From an uncultured Burkholderiales bacterium (lineage in GTDB: Bacteria; Pseudomonadota; Gammaproteobacteria; Burkholderiales; Burkholderiaceae_C): a DNA stretch of 50,183 nucleotides. The notes below the pieces were generated by a model, which saw only the letters and a list, made by a program, of their open reading frames with translations, was not told the origin of the DNA and made no database searches. The translations under genes were made by a program, and so were the position numbers. The DNA lies in the NCBI GenBank assembly GCA_903842945.1, contig CAIMNS010000088.1:1-50183 (forward strand). Direction: 5' to 3'. Below are positions 46,482 through 50,183 of this stretch, one piece after another. Each line of letters starts with the position of its first letter. Within the stretch, counting starts at the first letter, position 1.

Positions 46482-47501
46482 ATGAAATTTGCAAGCTATA
46501 AAGATGGCTCTCGGGATGGTCAACTCGTGGTGGTTTCACAAGATTTGGAGACGGCGCACTTTGTCAGTGAGATTGCGCACACTTTGCAAGAGTTGTTGGA
46601 CGACTGGAATTTCCTCTCTCCGCAACTGCAAGATGTTTATGTGGCCTTGAACCAGGGCAAACTCCGGCATGCGTTTCCCTTCAATTCACGCATGTGCATG
46701 GCCCCTTTGCCTCGGGCCTTCCAATGGGCCGATGCATCGGCCTATTTGAACCACGTGGAGTTGGTCAGAGCAGCCAGAGGAGCCACGGTGCCAGAGAGCT
46801 TTTACGAGGACCCCTTGTTTTATCAAGGGGGGAGCGATGACTTTTTAGGCCCCAACGACGACATTGTGTGTCCAAGTGAAGCGTTTGGCATTGACTTTGA
46901 AGCAGAACTTGCCGTCATCACTGGGGATGTGAGCATGGGCAGCACGCCCGAGGAGTCGTTGGAGGCCATTCGACTGTTGATGCTGGTCAACGACGTGTCT
47001 CTGAGGAACTTGATCCCCCATGAATTGGCCAAAGGCTTTGGCTTTTACCAAAGCAAACCTGCAACGGCCTTTGGGCCCGTGGCCATCACCCCAGATGAGT
47101 TGGGCGAGGCCTGGTCGGGCGGACGGGTGCATTTGACCCTTCAGTCAAGCATCAATCAAAGAAAAGTGGGCATGTGTGAGGCCGGTGAGGAGATGAGCTT
47201 TCATTTTGGGCAGTTGATTTCTCACCTGTGCAAAACCCGCAATGTTCGAGCAGGCAGCATCGTAGGAAGCGGTACGGTCAGCAACAAGGGGATTGAAAAA
47301 AATGGCCGAATGGAGTGGCCCAATGGCTACAGTTGCATTGCTGAAAAAAGAGCCATGGAAAGCCTGCAAGAAGGCCAGCCGATCACAGAATTCCTCAAAT
47401 TTGGTGACCAAGTTCGCATCGAAATGAAATTGGCCAATGGACAGGCTTTGTTTGGCGTGATCGATCAAAAAGTGGCCCCTTTTGTGCAACACAACACCTG
47501 A
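46482..47501 (+). CDS. Fumarylacetoacetate hydrolase (FAH) family protein
   Basis: FAH-superfamily enzyme of 339 aa. Members hydrolyse fumarylacetoacetate or related 2,4-dioxo acids, or decarboxylate oxaloacetate, in aromatic-acid breakdown. The metal-binding acids are in GIDFEAELAVITGDV (Glu140, Glu142) and VNDVSLRN (Asp171), followed by QSKPATAFGPV and IVGSGTVSNKG. The N-terminal 80 residues (ASYKDGSRDGQLVVVS) are typical of the longer Burkholderiales group. No other tyrosine or homogentisate genes are nearby, so the substrate is open. ATG 46482 is used. It is convergent with the VOC gene. Confidence 0.85.
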   Translation: MKFASYKDGSRDGQLVVVSQDLETAHFVSEIAHTLQELLDDWNFLSPQLQDVYVALNQGKLRHAFPFNSRMCMAPLPRAFQWADASAYLNHVELVRAARGATVPESFYEDPLFYQGGSDDFLGPNDDIVCPSEAFGIDFEAELAVITGDVSMGSTPEESLEAIRLLMLVNDVSLRNLIPHELAKGFGFYQSKPATAFGPVAITPDELGEAWSGGRVHLTLQSSINQRKVGMCEAGEEMSFHFGQLISHLCKTRNVRAGSIVGSGTVSNKGIEKNGRMEWPNGYSCIAEKRAMESLQEGQPITEFLKFGDQVRIEMKLANGQALFGVIDQKVAPFVQHNT

Positions 47502-47546
47502 TCTCAGTGCCTATGGCGTGTGTTCAAGGGCTGGCTTAAAAAGAGC

Positions 47547-47957
47547 TCAGTAAATTTTGCCAAGGTCATCAAAGCCTTTGATTTCGATGGGGTTGCCAAA
47601 GGGGTCAGCAAAGAACATGGTCCATTGCTCGCCTGGCTGCCCTTCAAAGCGACATTGAGGCGGGATGATGAAGTCCATTCCTTGAGATTGCAATTGAAGG
47701 GCCAAAGCCCTCCAGTCCTGCAGCTTCAAGATGAGACCGAAATGTGGCATGGGGACCCAGATGTCACCGACTTTCCCAGTCAAGCTTGTTGGCTGGGGCT
47801 CACCCAAGTGCAGTGAGAGTTGATGGCCAAAGAAATCAAAATCAATCCAAGTTGGCGCCGATCTCCCTTCTTTGCAGTTGAGCTGTGTCGTGTAGAAGTT
47901 TCTGGCCAGCTCAAGATCGGTGACGTGAAATGAATAGTGGAAAAGCGCTTGGGTCAT
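47547..47957 (-). CDS. VOC-family protein (glyoxalase/dioxygenase-like)
   Basis: Single-module vicinal-oxygen-chelate protein of 136 aa. The N-terminal FHYSFHVTDLELARNFYT with a likely metal His and the C-terminal FFADPFGNPIEIKGF with the Glu of the second metal site are characteristic. The middle FGHQLSLHLG supplies another His. Such proteins act as dimers; the substrate is unknown. ATG 47957 is used. It diverges from the PhaM-like gene and is convergent with the FAH gene. Confidence 0.85.
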   Translation of the reverse strand: MTQALFHYSFHVTDLELARNFYTTQLNCKEGRSAPTWIDFDFFGHQLSLHLGEPQPTSLTGKVGDIWVPMPHFGLILKLQDWRALALQLQSQGMDFIIPPQCRFEGQPGEQWTMFFADPFGNPIEIKGFDDLGKIY

Positions 47958-48148
47958 AAAAACGTTCTAAAAGTAAAGGAGCTGAGAGGCTGGGCTTGAG
48001 TTTGGAATTGAGCGATAATTTTAAAAACAAACAAGAATACCTCAATGCGTCAGCACTTCAAATGCTATATTGGGTGTTCATGCGCAAGATGGATCAAGCC
48101 AAGTTGGGGGCATCCATTGTCGAACCATTAAAATTCAGGGAACACCCG

Positions 48149-49039
48149 ATGAGCGACTCGTCTCCATTTGATTTTACAAAGTTTGTGCCGGGCTTTGATT
48201 TTTTAAAGCAACTCTCGATCAGCAATGCGTCCTTGCCGCAAGCGCACCATTGGATTGCGCCAACCGTGGATCCCAAAGAAATAGAGAAACGCATTCAGGA
48301 GTTGAAGACGGTTCATTTCTGGCTTGAACAAAACACCAAAGCGGTCCTGGCCACCGTTCAGGCCCTTGAGGTGCAGTTGATGACCATCAACACCTTGAAG
48401 GGCATGAACATGAGCATGGCTGAAATGGCCAAGGGCCTGCAGATCAAGCCCACGCAGGAGAAAAAGGCTTATTTTTCTCAAGAACCCAAGACGGCACCGG
48501 CTTCTTCCTCGCCAAAAGCGAACCACGAGACGCCCAAGCCTCAAACACTTGGCAAAGAAGATGCCCCAACTCAAAAACCCACCCCTGCGGTGGACCCCAT
48601 GGCATGGTGGGGCTCATTGAGTCAACAGTTTTCCCAAATTGCCGAGCAAACCTTTGCTGAACTCCAAAAAACATCTGCTGAGGTGGCGCGTCTACAAGAA
48701 GAGGGTGTCAAAGCGGGCAAGGCGTCAGCCAAAACTGTGAAAAAGCCTGATGCCAAAATCTCCAAAAGTGCTAAAAGTTCTAAAAGCTCCAAGCCTACAG
48801 GGTCAGCGCCTGCAAAGCGTGCGCGTTCAAAGTCCGTCAAAGCCAAGAGGGAACCCTCTCGTGTGAGCGCAACTGCAGCGAACAAGGTCCAAAGTAAAGC
48901 GCAAAGTAAAGAGCAAAGTAAAGCGCAAACCAAAGCGCAAACCAAAGGCAAGGACGCGAGCAGCAGCATCCCCCCGTCCTGGTTTTCCTCTCCCCCGCCA
49001 TTGACACGCAAGCGCGCGCCAACCAAAAAATCAGTTTGA
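48149..49039 (+). CDS. phaM: PhaM-like PHB granule-associated, DNA-binding protein
   Basis: Protein of 296 aa. Its N-terminal 110 residues match the PhaM family, with WIAPTVDPKEIEKRIQELKTV and ALEVQLMTINTLKGMNMSMAEMAKG. In Cupriavidus, PhaM binds PHB synthase and the nucleoid and spreads granules between daughter cells. The tail from about 200 is Lys/Ala/Ser/Pro-rich, histone H1-like. I chose ATG 48149, with AGGGAA eight bases upstream; the longer frame from 47996 is unconserved. No phaC, phaA or phaB is in this window. An N-terminal coiled-coil partner role is inferred, not seen. Confidence 0.82.
   Translation: MSDSSPFDFTKFVPGFDFLKQLSISNASLPQAHHWIAPTVDPKEIEKRIQELKTVHFWLEQNTKAVLATVQALEVQLMTINTLKGMNMSMAEMAKGLQIKPTQEKKAYFSQEPKTAPASSSPKANHETPKPQTLGKEDAPTQKPTPAVDPMAWWGSLSQQFSQIAEQTFAELQKTSAEVARLQEEGVKAGKASAKTVKKPDAKISKSAKSSKSSKPTGSAPAKRARSKSVKAKREPSRVSATAANKVQSKAQSKEQSKAQTKAQTKGKDASSSIPPSWFSSPPPLTRKRAPTKKSV
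48890..48949 (+). repeat. Five 12-bp tandem repeats in the PhaM tail
   Basis: Units of the form CAAAGTAAAGCG (copies 1 and 3 identical; others differ at a few bases) encode QSKA, QSKE, QSKA, QTKA and QTKG. A shorter array of nine-base AAAAGTKCT-like units lies just before, around 48763-48790, encoding KSAKSSKSSK. Such repeats are expected to vary in number between strains. Confidence 0.85.
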
Positions 49040-49100
49040 GCGGTGTGTTTGGATTGATAAAAGGTCACAAAAAGGTGTTGAAGAAGGTGAGGCGTTCGAC

Positions 49101-50183
49101 GTGAGTTTGTTTCCTTTCGCGCATGCAACGCATCCCAAAGCAGAAGTTGCAACTCAGTTGGTGATTGCACAGTTGCGCTCTTTGATGCAGCAAGACACTT
49201 ATGCAAAAGCACCCAATTTAGGACTCTTGTACATCACCGACCACTATTCGGTGCAGGCACAAGACATTTTGGATCATTTGAGCGCTGAGTTGCCCTGGAT
49301 CACGGACTGGTCGGGCACGGTAGGTGTTGGCATTTGCGCCAACAACGTCGAATATTTTGATGAACCCGCCTTGTCGGTGATGTTGTGTGAGATGCCCTTT
49401 GACCAGTACCAAGTCTTTAGCGGAGTTTCACCCTTGAGCGTTTCAATGTTCAATGGCTTTGAGCCCCATTGTGCCCTGCTGCATGCCGATGGCAGCACCT
49501 TGGATTTGTCGGATCTGATCCAAGAGTTTGCCCAAGACATGCACAGTGGTTTTGTTTTTGGCGGCTTGTCTTCAAGTCGCGCGCACAATGTTCAATTCGC
49601 CTTGAGCGCCAGGGGCAATTTAACTGGACAGTCCCAACGACGCGGGGTCCTCAAGGGTGGCATGAGTGGTGTGGCCTTCAGCGCTCAAGTGTCCATGCTC
49701 ACCAGGGTGACCCAAGGCTGCGTTCCGGTTTCTGCTGAATTTGAGATCACCCGCTTTGAGCAGCATTTGGTCTTGGAGTTGAATGGCCGCCCGGCTTTGG
49801 AGGTGCTGCTTGAGGCCTTGGGCACCTCGCTCAAAGAGGGTCAAACGGCCTTGTCCAAAGTCAGGCAAACCTTGGTGGCGTTGACACACGCCCATGAAGA
49901 GCGAGTGGCCAAGACGGGACATTTTCAAGAGCAAGTGATGGTGCGTCACATCATTGGCCTGGACCCTACTCGCCAAGCCATAGCTGTGGCACAGGCGTTG
50001 TCGCCAGGGATGCGTTTGAGTTTTTGTGAAAGAAACCCAGAGGCGGCCAAGGCCGATCTCACGCGCATCGCCACAGAAGTGAGGGCTTCTTTGGAGCCAG
50101 AAGAGATCAGTCTGGAGATGGCACAGTCCTTGACCGTGGGTGACTTCAGTCAGCCACACCCTGGCAGACGAATTTTAGGCGCG
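49101..50183 (+). CDS. FIST-domain sensory protein, 3' end beyond the window
   Basis: The frame from GTG 49101 stays open for 361 codons to the window end, so the gene is cut. FIST proteins are signal-transduction or ligand-sensing proteins, thought to bind amino acids or similar small ligands. The FIST N domain appears as LGLLYITDHYSVQAQDIL, then VGVGICANN and FVFGGLSSS, and the conserved C-terminal FIST_C region is beginning with LELNGRPALEVLLEALG. The purine run AAGAAGGTGAGG lies upstream of the GTG. It follows the PhaM-like gene by 61 bp, perhaps on the same transcript. No membrane segment is visible in the part seen. Confidence 0.82.
   Translation, partial: MSLFPFAHATHPKAEVATQLVIAQLRSLMQQDTYAKAPNLGLLYITDHYSVQAQDILDHLSAELPWITDWSGTVGVGICANNVEYFDEPALSVMLCEMPFDQYQVFSGVSPLSVSMFNGFEPHCALLHADGSTLDLSDLIQEFAQDMHSGFVFGGLSSSRAHNVQFALSARGNLTGQSQRRGVLKGGMSGVAFSAQVSMLTRVTQGCVPVSAEFEITRFEQHLVLELNGRPALEVLLEALGTSLKEGQTALSKVRQTLVALTHAHEERVAKTGHFQEQVMVRHIIGLDPTRQAIAVAQALSPGMRLSFCERNPEAAKADLTRIATEVRASLEPEEISLEMAQSLTVGDFSQPHPGRRILGA

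Noticed and set aside
47996-48148. Longer N-terminus for the PhaM-like protein
   Set aside because: No conserved sequence and no ribosome site; ATG 48149 starts the family domain.

Overview
The window looks like a chromosomal segment of a Burkholderiales betaproteobacterium, probably Comamonadaceae-like. The evidence is gene content and order: gatCAB divergent from mreBCD-mrdA, a ybeD-lipB-lipA cluster, a zf-CHCC protein ahead of waaF, diaA followed by a BON lipoprotein beside rsmI, and a PhaM-type polyhydroxybutyrate granule protein. Most of the window is dense core genome. I see no insertion sequence, prophage, CRISPR array or rRNA.

Layout. 0-8.3 kb: a small zinc-finger protein, waaF (LPS core), an OmpR/EnvZ-type two-component system behind an AmpG-like muropeptide permease, a divergent M48 metallopeptidase, an MBL-fold hydrolase behind xth, and pyrE. 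8.3-16.5 kb: gatC-gatA-gatB leftward, then mreB, mreC, mreD and mrdA rightward (rod-shape morphogenesis, with no rodA following). 16.5-23.8 kb: a TSUP permease, a GMC oxidoreductase/MmsA pair, and a ybeD-lipB-lipA-SDR unit. 24.2-32.5 kb: a complete F1Fo ATP synthase operon, atpI-B-E-F-H-A-G-D-C, which seems to continue into two small extra genes before a clear terminator. 32.5-33.3 kb: a membrane-anchored cytochrome c and tRNA-Arg(CCG).

33.4-35.6 kb is accessory: a HipBA toxin-antitoxin pair with a paired operator and promoter, then an AT-rich non-coding stretch. 35.6-43.1 kb returns to housekeeping genes: a cyclophilin lipoprotein, rsmI, diaA, a dolP-like gene, a beta-hydroxyacid dehydrogenase, yggS, a glycolate-oxidase-type flavoprotein and purU. 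43.1-44.4 kb is a second accessory patch. It holds a putative orphan small RNA or terminator and a toxin-antitoxin pair in which a Phd-like N-terminus appears joined to a CcdA-like tail, facing a CcdB homologue without the usual C-terminal Trp. A long palindrome overlaps the pair's promoter. 44.4-50.2 kb holds an AbrB-type permease, a DUF3108 protein, an FAA hydrolase, a VOC protein, a PhaM-like protein and a FIST-domain protein cut by the window end.

The most unusual elements are the two toxin-antitoxin loci with their control regions, the possible small RNA at about 43.1-43.28 kb, and the extended atp operon. All family assignments come from reading the sequence and from memory of the families; no database search was run.
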